Shown here piece by piece: positions 1 through 7,977 of a stretch of DNA of 64,000 nucleotides; positions within the stretch are counted from its first letter, which is position 1; every line of letters begins with the position of its first letter. The notes beneath the pieces were generated by a model. It made no database searches, had not been told where the DNA came from, and was given only the letters and a program-made list of their open reading frames with translations. The stretch covers positions 81,062 through 145,061 of the forward strand of contig DAOSVM010000002.1 of the NCBI GenBank assembly GCA_035379625.1. Direction: 5' to 3'. The position numbers and the translations under genes were made by a program. Source of the DNA: DAOSCP01 sp035379625. Its GTDB lineage: Bacteria; Bacteroidota; Ignavibacteria; Ignavibacteriales; DAOSCP01.

Positions 1-1
1 T

Positions 2-394
2 TTAATAATTATATCACTTGGAATAAATGATGCAATGAATATGTATCTTTATGAAGAATTTTATAAAATTGTAGAAGCATTTTATAAGAAATATGAAAAT
101 AGTGAAATAAAATTTTTATTAACAACACCAATTGATTTTATAACTAAAAAACGTAAAAATAATATAACACTAATAAATTCTGTAATAAAGGATTTTTCAA
201 ATTCAAAGTCAATTGCATATTATGATTTTTATGAAATTTCTGGTGGAAAAGGGGCTAGAGTTCAGTGGTATAAAGTTGGACTTTCAAATAAAGACATGAT
301 ACATTTAAAACAAGAAGGTTATAATTTGCAAGGTAAACTATTTGCTGAAGCTTTTTTAAGGGCTTATAATGAATATAGAAAAAATTATAACTGA
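2..394 (+). CDS. SGNH/GDSL-type hydrolase, C-terminal part (5' end outside window)
   Basis: The reading frame is open from base 2, so this is the C-terminal part of a longer protein. It begins with the block III motif of SGNH hydrolases (SLGINDA at bases 14-34). It ends with the catalytic Asp-x-x-His of block V, in the stretch NKDMIHLKQEGY, with Asp at 293-295 and His at 302-304. Asp and His are therefore visible, and the nucleophile Ser lies upstream of the window. Proteins of this kind encoded just before an MBOAT acyltransferase usually act in the periplasm as partners that transfer or remove acetyl groups on a cell-surface polymer (AlgJ/AlgX or PatB style). The next gene starts 26 bases before this one stops, so the two are probably translationally coupled. 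The family call is firm; the substrate is unknown. Confidence 0.75.
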   Translation, partial: LIIISLGINDAMNMYLYEEFYKIVEAFYKKYENSEIKFLLTTPIDFITKKRKNNITLINSVIKDFSNSKSIAYYDFYEISGGKGARVQWYKVGLSNKDMIHLKQEGYNLQGKLFAEAFLRAYNEYRKNYN

Positions 395-1856
395 TTTAAA
401 TTTTTCAAAACTAATAAATATTTTTACTTATAATCCTAAAGAACCTTTAGTTTTTAATAGTGCTGCGTTTTTAATAATCTTCACTTTATTTTTATTTTTT
501 TATCAACTATTTTATAAATATAAAAAGGCAAGAATAGCTTATATTGCACTTTTTTCTTTGTATTTTTATTATAAAAGTAGTGGTATTTATTTTATTCTTT
601 TAATATTTACAACACTAATAAATTACTGGGCAGCTTTTAAAATAGATAATACTGAAAAACAAGAATGGCGGAAATTTTATCTTTTTGTTAGCGTTTTTAG
701 TAGTTTATCTTTACTTGGATATTTTAAGTATACAAATTTATTAATTGATACATTCAATAATATTTTTACACTAAATATTTCTTTACAAGATATATTTCTT
801 ACTGCTGGTATTTCATTTTTTACTTTCCAAGCATTAAGTTATACAATTGATGTTTATCGAAAAGAATTTAAGCCACTTGAAAGTTTTATAGATTTTCTGT
901 TTTGCGTATCTTTTTTCCCACATTTAGTTGCTGGTCCAATCATTAGGGCATCAGTTTTAATTCCGCAAATGGATAAAGAATTCTACATAAATAAAAGTGA
1001 ATTTGGGCAAGGTGTTTATTTAATTATGTCTGGTCTTTTTAAGAAAGTAGTTATTGCAGATTTTTTGAGTGTTAATTATGTTGATAAAGTTTTCGATGAA
1101 CCATTGAGATATTCTGGTATTGAAAATATATTTGCTGTTTATGCATATGCTATACAAATTTACTGCGATTTTACAGGTTATTCTGATATGGCAATAGGAA
1201 TTTCACAATTTATTGGTTTTAAATTACCAATTAATTTTAATTCGCCATATCAGGCTACAAGTTTAACAGATTTTTGGAGACGTTGGCATATTTCGCTTTC
1301 AAGTTGGTTGAGAGATTACCTATACATTCCATTAGGTGGAAATAGAAAAGGTAACCTACGAACTTATTTTAATCTTTTAATGACAATGTTACTTGGTGGT
1401 TTATGGCACGGTGCAAGTTGGAAATTTGTTTTTTGGGGATTTATACACGGTTTAGGTTTAGCTATTGAAAAAGCGTTTAATTTGCATAATATTTTCAATA
1501 AGAGCTCTTTACTGAAATTCTTTGGTTGGGCAATAACTTTTCATATTGTTTGTTTAGCTTGGATATTTTTTAGAGCCGATAATTTCGATAAAGCAATTAT
1601 GATGATAGATAAAATTATTTTTAACACTGATTTTAATATGATAACACAATTTTCTATTGCTTATAAACCTGTATTTTTAATTATACTTTTAGGTTATGCG
1701 ATGCATTTTATTAATAACGAATTAGAAGATTTTTTGAAAATTTCGTTATTTGAAACTCATTTCGTTTTTCAAATGATCATTGTCTTCATTATTTTATTTA
1801 TTACACTACAATTTAAATCGCAAGATATACAACCTTTTATTTATTTCCAATTTTAA
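369..1856 (+). CDS. MBOAT family membrane-bound O-acyltransferase (AlgI-like)
   Basis: A 495-residue polytopic membrane protein with about ten hydrophobic segments. The family's catalytic His is His347 in the stretch LLGGLWHGASWKFVFWG. Other AlgI-like landmarks are YCDFTGYSDMAIG, FWRRWHISLSSWLRDYLYIPLGGNRKG and PHLVAGPIIR. AlgI/PatA/DltB-type enzymes move an acyl group, usually acetyl, across the inner membrane for transfer to a periplasmic polysaccharide, peptidoglycan or teichoic acid. The overlap with the preceding SGNH hydrolase gene supports a two-component O-acetylation unit. The polymer modified cannot be told from this window. The start chosen is the ATG inside the upstream gene; length is normal for the family. 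Confidence 0.9.
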   Translation: MNIEKIITDLNFSKLINIFTYNPKEPLVFNSAAFLIIFTLFLFFYQLFYKYKKARIAYIALFSLYFYYKSSGIYFILLIFTTLINYWAAFKIDNTEKQEWRKFYLFVSVFSSLSLLGYFKYTNLLIDTFNNIFTLNISLQDIFLTAGISFFTFQALSYTIDVYRKEFKPLESFIDFLFCVSFFPHLVAGPIIRASVLIPQMDKEFYINKSEFGQGVYLIMSGLFKKVVIADFLSVNYVDKVFDEPLRYSGIENIFAVYAYAIQIYCDFTGYSDMAIGISQFIGFKLPINFNSPYQATSLTDFWRRWHISLSSWLRDYLYIPLGGNRKGNLRTYFNLLMTMLLGGLWHGASWKFVFWGFIHGLGLAIEKAFNLHNIFNKSSLLKFFGWAITFHIVCLAWIFFRADNFDKAIMMIDKIIFNTDFNMITQFSIAYKPVFLIILLGYAMHFINNELEDFLKISLFETHFVFQMIIVFIILFITLQFKSQDIQPFIYFQF

Positions 1857-1917
1857 AAATACTTGCATATTTATTAAAAAATTGTTATTCTTAAATTAAA
1901 CAATAATTAAATCTTAA

Positions 1918-2154
1918 ATGGTAATTGATTTAACAATCGAAAAAAGTTTTGATGGACTTAATGTAAAAATTCCAAATTTCCCAGAATGTGATTTTTGGGT
2001 TAGAACTGAAGATGAAGCAATAAAAAAAGCCATAGAGGTTATTCAACAAAATTTTCTTATTGAAGAAAAAAAAATAAAATTTGATAGAGCAAGAGTTGAG
2101 GACGAAAATATAATTTATAAAATTTTTGTACCAGATTATTCAAAAAAATTATAA
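1918..2154 (+). CDS. Small protein, possible HicB-like fold
   Basis: A 78-residue protein I do not recognise with certainty. The pattern is a beta strand (VIDLTIEKSFDGLNVKIPNFPECDF), then TEDEAIKKAIEVIQQNF. This resembles the N-terminal half of HicB antitoxins (strand, Pro-containing turn, then an EEAxxNAxEA-like helix), but the resemblance is weak and the C-terminal DNA-binding part is missing. No HicA-like toxin lies next to it. It follows the acyltransferase gene by 61 bases. The stop TAA shares its last A with a following ATG that opens only 22 codons. It could equally be an unrelated small alpha/beta protein. Confidence 0.5.
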   Translation: MVIDLTIEKSFDGLNVKIPNFPECDFWVRTEDEAIKKAIEVIQQNFLIEEKKIKFDRARVEDENIIYKIFVPDYSKKL

Positions 2155-2481
2155 TGGCTATTGAACAAAAAAATATATGGTTGGAGCATAGTTATAAAAT
2201 TACCGTTGAAAGCATATTTTAATATATGAAAATATTTGTATTCTTTACAATATTATTGGTAAATGGATCTTTCCTAAAAAGAGAACAATTTTTAAAATGA
2301 AAAAAGAGTTGAAAGAAAATAATCTTATTTTAAAGGAATTTAAAATATTATCACAAAAAAGTATATGCTATGGGTTAAATTTTAGCCCATTATTAAAAAA
2401 TATATTTATTAAGATTGGTAAATTTATAAATTTCCAAGGCTATTTGAGAGTGTTAATAATAAAGAAAAATGTTGAAAAAAA
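2155..2481 (+). other. Gap with only short weak reading frames, possibly decayed coding sequence
   Basis: This 327-base stretch has no gene I can support. It holds three short frames in tandem: 22 codons from 2154, about 19 codons from 2226 beginning with a hydrophobic signal-like run, and 62 codons from 2297 whose stop overlaps the trmH start (ATGA). The last is rich in Lys, Ile and Leu and matches nothing I know. Near 2369-2389 the sequence ATGGGTTAAATTTTAGCCCA forms an imperfect palindrome of roughly nine base pairs. The succession of overlapping short frames would fit a decayed gene, but it is also what random AT-rich DNA gives. Confidence 0.3.
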
Positions 2482-3129
2482 ATGAGTAATTCAGTCGAAA
2501 AAAAATTAATAAAATATAATTATGAAGAAATAAAAAAAAGTTATAAAATTACTGAAAAAAGGTATAAAAGACTTTTTGATGTTCTTTCAAAACGACAATT
2601 TGATTTAAAAATAGTATTAGAAAATATACACGATCCGCATAATGTAAGTGCTATTTTAAGATCTTGTGATGCTGTTGGTGTACCAAAAGTATCACTTTTG
2701 TATTATATAGAAAGTTTTCCCAAAAAGATTGGTAAAAAAAGCTCTTCATCAGCAGGGAAATGGGTTGAAACAGAAAAATTCAAAAGTGTTGATGAATGTT
2801 ATCAGAATTTGAGAGAAAATGGCTTTAAGATTTATGCAACCGATTGCTCACCTGATGCTGTATCGCTTTATTCCTTAAATTTAACAGAGAAAATAGCAAT
2901 TGTATTGGGTAATGAACACAGGGGCGTATCAGAAGAAGCTATTAGAAAAGCTGATAAAAGATTTTATATCCCAATGTTTGGAATGGTACAGAGTTTGAAT
3001 GTATCGGTTGCATCAGCAGTTATTTTATATGAAGCTTTAAGGCAAAGATTACAAGAAAACAAATATATAAATTGTCAATTAACACAAGAAGAATTTAATA
3101 TTCTTCTTGAAAAATGGTTAAAAAAATAA
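2482..3129 (+). CDS. trmH: TrmH-type tRNA (guanosine-2'-O-)methyltransferase
   Basis: A 215-residue SpoU/TrmH (SPOUT) RNA ribose methyltransferase. The three family motifs are present: motif 1 NVSAILRSCDAVG (residues 54-66), whose Arg60 is the catalytic arginine; motif 2 VLGNEHRGVS (141-150); and motif 3 IPMFGMVQSLNVSVASAV (163-180). The last two form the trefoil knot that binds S-adenosylmethionine. The lack of an extra N-terminal domain and the short C-terminal tail suit TrmH, which makes Gm18 in tRNA, better than RlmB. The exact target nucleotide remains an inference from overall similarity. The gene is followed after 21 bases by rubrerythrin. Confidence 0.85.
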   Translation: MSNSVEKKLIKYNYEEIKKSYKITEKRYKRLFDVLSKRQFDLKIVLENIHDPHNVSAILRSCDAVGVPKVSLLYYIESFPKKIGKKSSSSAGKWVETEKFKSVDECYQNLRENGFKIYATDCSPDAVSLYSLNLTEKIAIVLGNEHRGVSEEAIRKADKRFYIPMFGMVQSLNVSVASAVILYEALRQRLQENKYINCQLTQEEFNILLEKWLKK

Positions 3130-3150
3130 CAAAATTTTTGAGAGGTACTA

Positions 3151-3726
3151 ATGAAAAGTGTAAAAGGAACCAAAACAGAAAAAAACCTCTTAGCTGCATT
3201 TGCTGGTGAATCACAAGCCAGAAATCGCTATAATTTTTTTGCTGAAAAAGCTCGTCAAGAAGGTTTTAACCTTATAGCTGATGTTTTTGATGAAACTGCT
3301 GATAATGAACACGAACATGCTAAAATTTTCTTTAAATATCTTGAAGGTGGTGAAGTTGAAATAACTGCAACTTTTCCTGCTGGTAAAATAAAAGCAACAT
3401 ATGATAATTTATTAGCTGCTGCCCAAGGTGAAGATCACGAGTTTGAAGTTATGTATCCAGATTTTGCAAAGGTTGCAAAAGAAGAAGGTTTTCCAGAAAT
3501 AGCTTCAATGTTTAAAATGATAGCTAAAATTGAAAAACATCATTCAGATAGATTTAAGAATTTAAGTGAGCATTTGAAAAATAGTACTCTTTACCGCAAA
3601 ACAGAAAAAGTTTACTGGATATGCTTAAAATGTGGCTATATTTACGAAGGTGAAAGAGCTCCTGAACATTGTCCAGTTTGTAATGTGGATAGAGCATATT
3701 TCAAACTATATAATGATATTTATTAA
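3151..3726 (+). CDS. rbr: Rubrerythrin
   Basis: A 191-residue rubrerythrin: an N-terminal four-helix ferritin-like diiron domain followed by a C-terminal rubredoxin domain. Diiron ligands can be assigned to the FAGESQARNRY stretch (Glu20), DNEHEHAKIF (Glu53, His56) and KIEKHHSDRF (Glu128, His131). The rubredoxin domain has Cys158-x2-Cys161 and Cys174-x2-Cys177 (WICLKCGYIYEG, HCPVCN). Rubrerythrins reduce hydrogen peroxide in the cytoplasm of anaerobes and microaerophiles, using electrons passed through the rubredoxin iron. A Shine-Dalgarno GAGGT precedes the ATG. A strong intrinsic terminator follows at 3750. This is one of the better hints to an anaerobic or microaerophilic host. Confidence 0.95.
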   Translation: MKSVKGTKTEKNLLAAFAGESQARNRYNFFAEKARQEGFNLIADVFDETADNEHEHAKIFFKYLEGGEVEITATFPAGKIKATYDNLLAAAQGEDHEFEVMYPDFAKVAKEEGFPEIASMFKMIAKIEKHHSDRFKNLSEHLKNSTLYRKTEKVYWICLKCGYIYEGERAPEHCPVCNVDRAYFKLYNDIY

Positions 3727-3749
3727 GAACTAGACAAATAAAAGAAAGA

Positions 3750-3783
3750 AAGCAAGTTAGCGGAAGCGAGCTTGCTTTTTTTA
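3750..3783 (+). terminator. Rho-independent terminator after rbr
   Basis: Arms AAGCAAGTTAGC and GCGAGCTTGCTT pair around a GGAA loop, with one mismatch and one G-T pair, followed by seven T. The second arm, the T run and the following A/T stretch are nearly the same as in the terminator at 27588. Both lead within about 25 bases into the end of a TIR element. Confidence 0.85.
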
Positions 3784-3805
3784 TTTTTAAAAAAAATATT
3801 ATTTA

Positions 3806-3880
3806 ACTCAGACAGTGTAAGCGTAAGCCCCTTGCAGCTTGTGACAAGCTGCAAGGGGCAGCGGGCCGGAACGGCCCGCT
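3806..3880 (-). repeat. A end of element copy 1: TIR plus two hairpins
   Basis: The terminal repeat (3806-3822) and a GTAA link are followed by a perfect 15-bp stem at 3827-3859 (GCCCCTTGCAGCTTG, loop TGA). Then comes a perfect 9-bp stem at 3860-3880 (AGCGGGCCG, loop GAA). The same two stems occur at 17538-17591 with different loops. Confidence 0.85.
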
Positions 3881-3988
3881 TAAATTAGATAAATTAAAAA
3901 TTCTCATTTTTTAAAAATTCAACTAACTCGCATAGATTTAGTTGTGTTTACAAAATAATTAAAACTCTCTTTATCTATCAATAAAATA

Positions 3989-4149
3989 TTGTATTTATAA
4001 TTATATCATTAAAGCAATAATATTGTAGATACAAAAATATTCTTGAAAATTGTAATTCTTTCGTCTAAGAAATTATATTGTTAATACGAATATATTTTTT
4101 AAAATTGCCAATATATTGTATATACAATTATATCGTATATACGAAAATA
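3989..4149 (+). repeat. Degenerate 17-bp tandem repeat array in element copy 1
   Basis: About nine units begin at 3989, 4006, 4023, 4040, 4059, 4078, 4095, 4116 and 4133, most exactly 17 bases apart. The best-kept units read TTGTATATACAATTATA and TCGTATATACGAAAATA, each containing a perfect 12-bp palindrome (4116-4127 and 4133-4144). The arrangement resembles iterons, but what binds there, if anything, is unknown. Confidence 0.65.
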
Positions 4150-4277
4150 TTATAAGACTTTTAAATTTGCCGTTCAAATTCAAAATTTTTTAAAAATTTT
4201 ATTTTGGTAAAAATGAAAATATATTGTAATTTGTTGATAATAAACAAGTTATTGAGTGTTATTGAGAATAGTATTAT

Positions 4278-4337
4278 GGGCGTTAGCCCGCCCGTGCGCC
4301 GCCCGGCGCACGGGCTTTAAGCTTACACCGTCTGAGC
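4278..4337 (-). repeat. B end of element copy 1: hairpins plus TIR
   Basis: A GGGCGTTAGCCC imperfect palindrome (4278-4289) is followed by a long GC hairpin at 4290-4315 with arms GCCCGTGCGC and GCGCACGGGC. A TTTAA link then leads into the terminal repeat GCTTACACCGTCTGAGC (4321-4337). The end lies 38 bases past the menD stop. Confidence 0.85.
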
Positions 4338-4375
4338 TAAATATAAAATTGTCTTTAAAGATTGATAAAGGACTA

Positions 4376-6112
4376 CTATAAATTAATTTCTGATGCTAAT
4401 AGATAATATTTATTTAAAAGTTCATTTGTGATTTGGCTATTTGATTGAATGATAAAGAGATTTATAAAACTTTCGGTTTCTATATTTAATAATTCGATAA
4501 AATTATTTACTGATTCTGGGAAAAATAATGATGCATTGAATAAGTTAGCAATTGCATTATAATTAATTTCTAAAGGTACTTGAAAGTATTTTTTGAAATA
4601 TTTTTGCTCTTTTGAAATAGGTAAAAGATTGAATATTCCACCGCCATTGTTATCAAATATTATGACATTTAATTTAATTTCATATTCGTTAGCTAAATAT
4701 AGAGCTGTAAGGTCGTAATAAAATGATAAATCGCCGATAAGTAAATAGTTGTAATTGTTTTGTGTTGATATCCCTAATGCAGTAGATATTATGCCATCTA
4801 TGCCGCTGGCGCCTCTGTTTGAGAAAACTTTGAATTGTTTATTGTTATTTGCTGCAAAAATGTTTGTTAGTCTGATTGGTAAACTATTGCCTAGAATTAT
4901 GTTAGAGTTATCAGGTATTGTCTCTAATAATTGATAAATGTAAGATGCGTCAAAATTATTATTTGTAGTAAGAAATTCTTTTTTTAAATCTTCGATTTTT
5001 TGGTTTAATTGGATTATTTCGTTTAAATGATTATTGTTGGTTTTAAATGAGAAATTTGAAAAATATATATTTAGTGCTTTACAAAAATCATATGATGAGG
5101 ATTTTATAAAAATTCGTTTATTTATACTATTTGTATTGTAACTTAAATTTTCATCAATTATGATAGTGTGTTTCACATTTTTATCTAAAAATTCTTTTAA
5201 TTTTATAGATGTATTATTTCTTCCAAATATTATTGCTATATCGAATTGGAAATTTTTAGTGAAATAATTATTCCTTATAAGGGCTTCGTAATTGTTTATT
5301 ACGTTATTATTTCCATAAAACCTTGCTGATGAAGCAGAATCTGCAAAAATGGGATAATTTAAGTAATCGGATGTTGTGAATAGTTCATTTAAAAAAACTT
5401 CATCGTAATTATCGGGATTTAATATAATAACGCCTGTTAATTTTTTAATTAAAAATTCGGTTATAAGTTCTAAATTTAACGATGTGTTTGATTTATAGAA
5501 GAATGAATTTTTTTTATTATCAAGTAAATTTTGTAGCTTGATAGGATCAAAATAAGTGTTATAAGAAGTAGGTTCCAATGGTTTACGGAACGGAAAATTC
5601 AAATGGACAGGCGCTTTCTTATCACAAAAAGATTTTAGTAATGTTTTTTCGGCTATTTGCTCTAAAGAATTTAATGAAATGTCACTAAAATCAGGTAATG
5701 GAAAATTAAAGAACCAATTTATGTGATTTGAAAATATATTATTTTGATTGATAGTTTGATTTGCATCAGTGAACAAGTCATCAAAGGAGCGATCGGCTGT
5801 ACAGACGATTAATGGAATATTACTTTTATAAGCTTCAATTATTGCAGGATATAAGTTAGCGACTGCTGTTCCAGAAGTTGTTGAAATAATTACAGGTGAT
5901 TTGGTTGCTTTAGCCAATCCAAGAGCAAAATAAGCTGATTGCCTTTCATCAAGAATAACAAATTTTTTGATGTTATTTATATCTTCCAAAGCGCAATTAA
6001 TAGGCGTATTTCTACTTCCCGGAGAGATACAAGCATATTTTACTCCGAGTGAACTTAAATGCGAAAAAAAGATATACGACCATAGATAATTATTATTAAA
6101 ATTGTTATTCAT
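4376..6112 (-). CDS. menD: 2-succinyl-5-enolpyruvyl-6-hydroxy-3-cyclohexene-1-carboxylate synthase
   Basis: A 578-residue thiamine-diphosphate enzyme of menaquinone synthesis. It joins isochorismate and the succinic semialdehyde unit from 2-oxoglutarate. The N-terminal PYR domain has ISPGSRNTP (29-37) and the conserved Glu56 that activates the cofactor. The C-terminal PP domain has the diphosphate/Mg motif starting GDLSF (460-464) and continuing to DNNGGG (487-492). VFSNRGASGIDG is a further MenD landmark. Length is normal. The start overlaps the stop region of menF by eight bases, so the two form one operon. Menaquinone is the likely acceptor for the GlpABC dehydrogenase encoded at 23.5-27.6 kb. 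Confidence 0.95.
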   Translation of the reverse strand: MNNNFNNNYLWSYIFFSHLSSLGVKYACISPGSRNTPINCALEDINNIKKFVILDERQSAYFALGLAKATKSPVIISTTSGTAVANLYPAIIEAYKSNIPLIVCTADRSFDDLFTDANQTINQNNIFSNHINWFFNFPLPDFSDISLNSLEQIAEKTLLKSFCDKKAPVHLNFPFRKPLEPTSYNTYFDPIKLQNLLDNKKNSFFYKSNTSLNLELITEFLIKKLTGVIILNPDNYDEVFLNELFTTSDYLNYPIFADSASSARFYGNNNVINNYEALIRNNYFTKNFQFDIAIIFGRNNTSIKLKEFLDKNVKHTIIIDENLSYNTNSINKRIFIKSSSYDFCKALNIYFSNFSFKTNNNHLNEIIQLNQKIEDLKKEFLTTNNNFDASYIYQLLETIPDNSNIILGNSLPIRLTNIFAANNNKQFKVFSNRGASGIDGIISTALGISTQNNYNYLLIGDLSFYYDLTALYLANEYEIKLNVIIFDNNGGGIFNLLPISKEQKYFKKYFQVPLEINYNAIANLFNASLFFPESVNNFIELLNIETESFINLFIIQSNSQITNELLNKYYLLASEINL

Positions 6113-7349
6113 TTTTTAAGAGATTTGTTATTGTTGAAATTTTACTGTTAATTTCATTATATTCATTTTCTATATCAGATTCCTTAATAAATCCGGCGCC
6201 GCCGTATAAGCGAAGTGAATTATTATTTTTTAAACCACATCTAATAGCAACAGCCATTTCAATAGATCTATTAGAGATATATCCAATGACACCGCTATAA
6301 AGACCACGGCTAAAAGGTTCGTATTTGTTAATTAGTTCATATGATAATTTTTGTGGGAAGCCACAAACCGCAGGAGTAGGGGAAAGTTCATTCAATAATT
6401 TGAAAGTATCTTCTTGTGATTCTACTTTAGTTTTAAAAATTGTTTTTAGATGTACTAAAGAACCAGCAATTTTGAATTTTTGTGAGTTATCTATTTCAAC
6501 ATCATTGTTGTATTTTTGTAAAATTTCTGCGATAAAATCACTTACTATTTTTTGTTCATTGTAATTTTTAATAGAACTTAATTGCTCTTTGTAATTAGAA
6601 TTATAAGGTGCTGTACTTGCAAGAGAATCTATAGTTATTTGATTTTCTTTTTTTGTAAAAAAATTTTCAGGTGACGCACCAAAAAATATACTATCATTTA
6701 ATTTAAAAGCATAAATAAAAGTATTTAGTAAATTTGTTTTTAATAATTCAATTAAATGTGTGTTTGCTGCTGAAAAGTTATAAATATTTTCAACCGCAGG
6801 AACTATTTTTAATAGCTTTTCGCTTTTAATAAAATCTTTTAATGAATTAGCGTAATTTGAAAATTCTTCAAATGAAGTAATTTTATTTGGAGATAATTTT
6901 ATTTTAGGATTTTTTACTTTTTTTAAGGATTTTAATTTTTGGATGAAACTATTTGTAATAGTTTTTAGTTCAGTTTTGTCATCATCTTCTTTATGGAAAG
7001 TTACCAAATAAGTCTTTTCGATATCTCGAATAATTAAAAATCTTGGAATAAACCAATTATGCTTTTTGAAAGGTTCCCAGTTTGAATCTTTGAGATTAAA
7101 AGCGGAGGAGCCAATAATAAAAGGCAAATCTAATAATTTGTTAGAATTAAAATTTTTAAGTTTTATATTGGAATAATCAATTAGGTTAGAGAGTTCTGTG
7201 ATATATGAAAAATTATGTAAAATGTCGAAAGCAATAAATTCAATTTTAGTGTTAGGGGAATAGAAATAAAAAGATATATCGGTAATATCGAAGTAATTGT
7301 ATAAATCGTAATTTAAATTAATTTCTGATATTTTAGGAAAAATAGTCAA
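6105..7349 (-). CDS. menF: Isochorismate synthase
   Basis: A 414-residue chorismate-utilising enzyme, the first step of menaquinone synthesis (chorismate to isochorismate). The C-terminal two thirds carry the family motifs in order: LLKIVPAVENIYNF, FGASPENFF, IDSLASTAPY, GSLVHLKTIFK, LSPTPAVCGFP, YSGVIGYISN and the Mg-binding LYGGAGFIKESDIENEYNE near the C-terminus. LSPTPAVCG and the Glu pair of the last motif favour isochorismate synthase over anthranilate or aminodeoxychorismate synthase. The N-terminal 140 residues are divergent, as is common in FCB bacteria. It sits directly upstream of menD with an eight-base overlap. An EntC role in siderophore synthesis is unlikely given menD. Confidence 0.9.
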   Translation of the reverse strand: MTIFPKISEINLNYDLYNYFDITDISFYFYSPNTKIEFIAFDILHNFSYITELSNLIDYSNIKLKNFNSNKLLDLPFIIGSSAFNLKDSNWEPFKKHNWFIPRFLIIRDIEKTYLVTFHKEDDDKTELKTITNSFIQKLKSLKKVKNPKIKLSPNKITSFEEFSNYANSLKDFIKSEKLLKIVPAVENIYNFSAANTHLIELLKTNLLNTFIYAFKLNDSIFFGASPENFFTKKENQITIDSLASTAPYNSNYKEQLSSIKNYNEQKIVSDFIAEILQKYNNDVEIDNSQKFKIAGSLVHLKTIFKTKVESQEDTFKLLNELSPTPAVCGFPQKLSYELINKYEPFSRGLYSGVIGYISNRSIEMAVAIRCGLKNNNSLRLYGGAGFIKESDIENEYNEINSKISTITNLLKNE

Positions 7350-7358
7350 TTTATTCTC

Positions 7359-7883
7359 TCAATATTTAATAACAGAAGAAACGGTGTATTTGTTTAGGAG
7401 TTCTCTACCTTTTAAAGCTTCAAGTTCAATAAGAAAAGAAATTTGTTTAATGTTACCGCCTAAATTTTCAATTAATTTGCAAGCAGCTAACATAGTTCCG
7501 CCTGTAGCAAGTAGGTCATCGTGGAGTAAAACATTATCATTTGGTGAAATAGCATCTTTATGAATTTCTATTTTGTCCGTACCGTATTCAAGAGCATATT
7601 CTTGAGAAAGTTTTTCTGCAGGTAATTTATTAGGTTTGCGAATTGGAATAAAACCAGCATTAAGTTTGTGAGCTAATAAACTACCGAATATAAATCCACG
7701 AGATTCAATTGCAACCACTTTGGTAATGTTTTTGTCTACTATTTGATTATAGAGAGCCTCAAGTGCATAATTAAATGCTTTATTAGATTTTAATAAAGTT
7801 GTTATATCTCTGAATAAAATTCCTTCTTTTGGGAAATCTGGAATATTTCTTATAAATTGTTTTAAGTCCATATTTAAACTCAT
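7359..7883 (-). CDS. apt: Adenine phosphoribosyltransferase
   Basis: A 174-residue cytoplasmic purine salvage enzyme that makes AMP from adenine and PRPP. The PRPP-binding loop VLLHDDLLATGGTM (118-131), the IESRGFIFG stretch (59-67) and FIPIRKPNKLP (79-88) are typical of APT. The start at 7883 has a second in-frame Met four codons later; either is possible. It lies nine bases upstream of menF on the same strand, so it may be co-transcribed with menF-menD. Confidence 0.93.
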   Translation of the reverse strand: MSLNMDLKQFIRNIPDFPKEGILFRDITTLLKSNKAFNYALEALYNQIVDKNITKVVAIESRGFIFGSLLAHKLNAGFIPIRKPNKLPAEKLSQEYALEYGTDKIEIHKDAISPNDNVLLHDDLLATGGTMLAACKLIENLGGNIKQISFLIELEALKGRELLNKYTVSSVIKY

Positions 7884-7911
7884 TTTAATTTTAAAAACAA
7901 ATATAAATAAA

Positions 7912-7957
7912 AAAAGATTGCAAGCAATTAGTAAAAATACTAATTGAGCAATCTTTT
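7912..7957 (-). terminator. Rho-independent terminator after yebC
   Basis: Read on the minus strand, the arms AAAAGATTGCTCAATTAGTA and TACTAATTGCTTGCAATCTT pair around a short A/T loop with one bulge region. They are followed by a T run (the AAAAAAA before 7917 on the plus strand). It lies between yebC and apt and separates their transcripts. Confidence 0.8.
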
Positions 7958-7977
7958 AATAAATTTAGTTTATTGTA

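Larger units (their letters stand above)
3806..4337 (-). mobile_element. TIR-hairpin element copy 1 (no coding cargo)
   Basis: This is a 532-base intergenic unit between convergent rbr and menD. It is bounded by 17-bp inverted repeats: ACTCAGACAGTGTAAGC at the left (first base differs from the other copies) and GCTTACACCGTCTGAGC at the right. The left is the A end, with a hairpin containing CCCCTTGCAGC and then a GCGGGCC hairpin. The right is the B end, with a hairpin of the GTGCG type preceded by GGGCGTTAGCCC. The middle is extremely AT-rich and holds the 17-bp repeat array at 3989-4149. No ORF of useful length lies inside. It is inverted relative to the copies at 17071 and 27641. No transposase is present and I see no target-site duplication that all copies share. 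Confidence 0.7.

Noticed and set aside
4278..4337. Integron attC site (GCGTTAG-like core with hairpin)
   Set aside because: The paired R' and R'' core sites do not fit, the units have two inverted ends, and no integrase is seen.
3801..4341. TA target-site duplication as in Tc1/IS630 elements
   Set aside because: TA flanks copy 1 on both sides, but copies 2 and 3 have no matching TA on the right.
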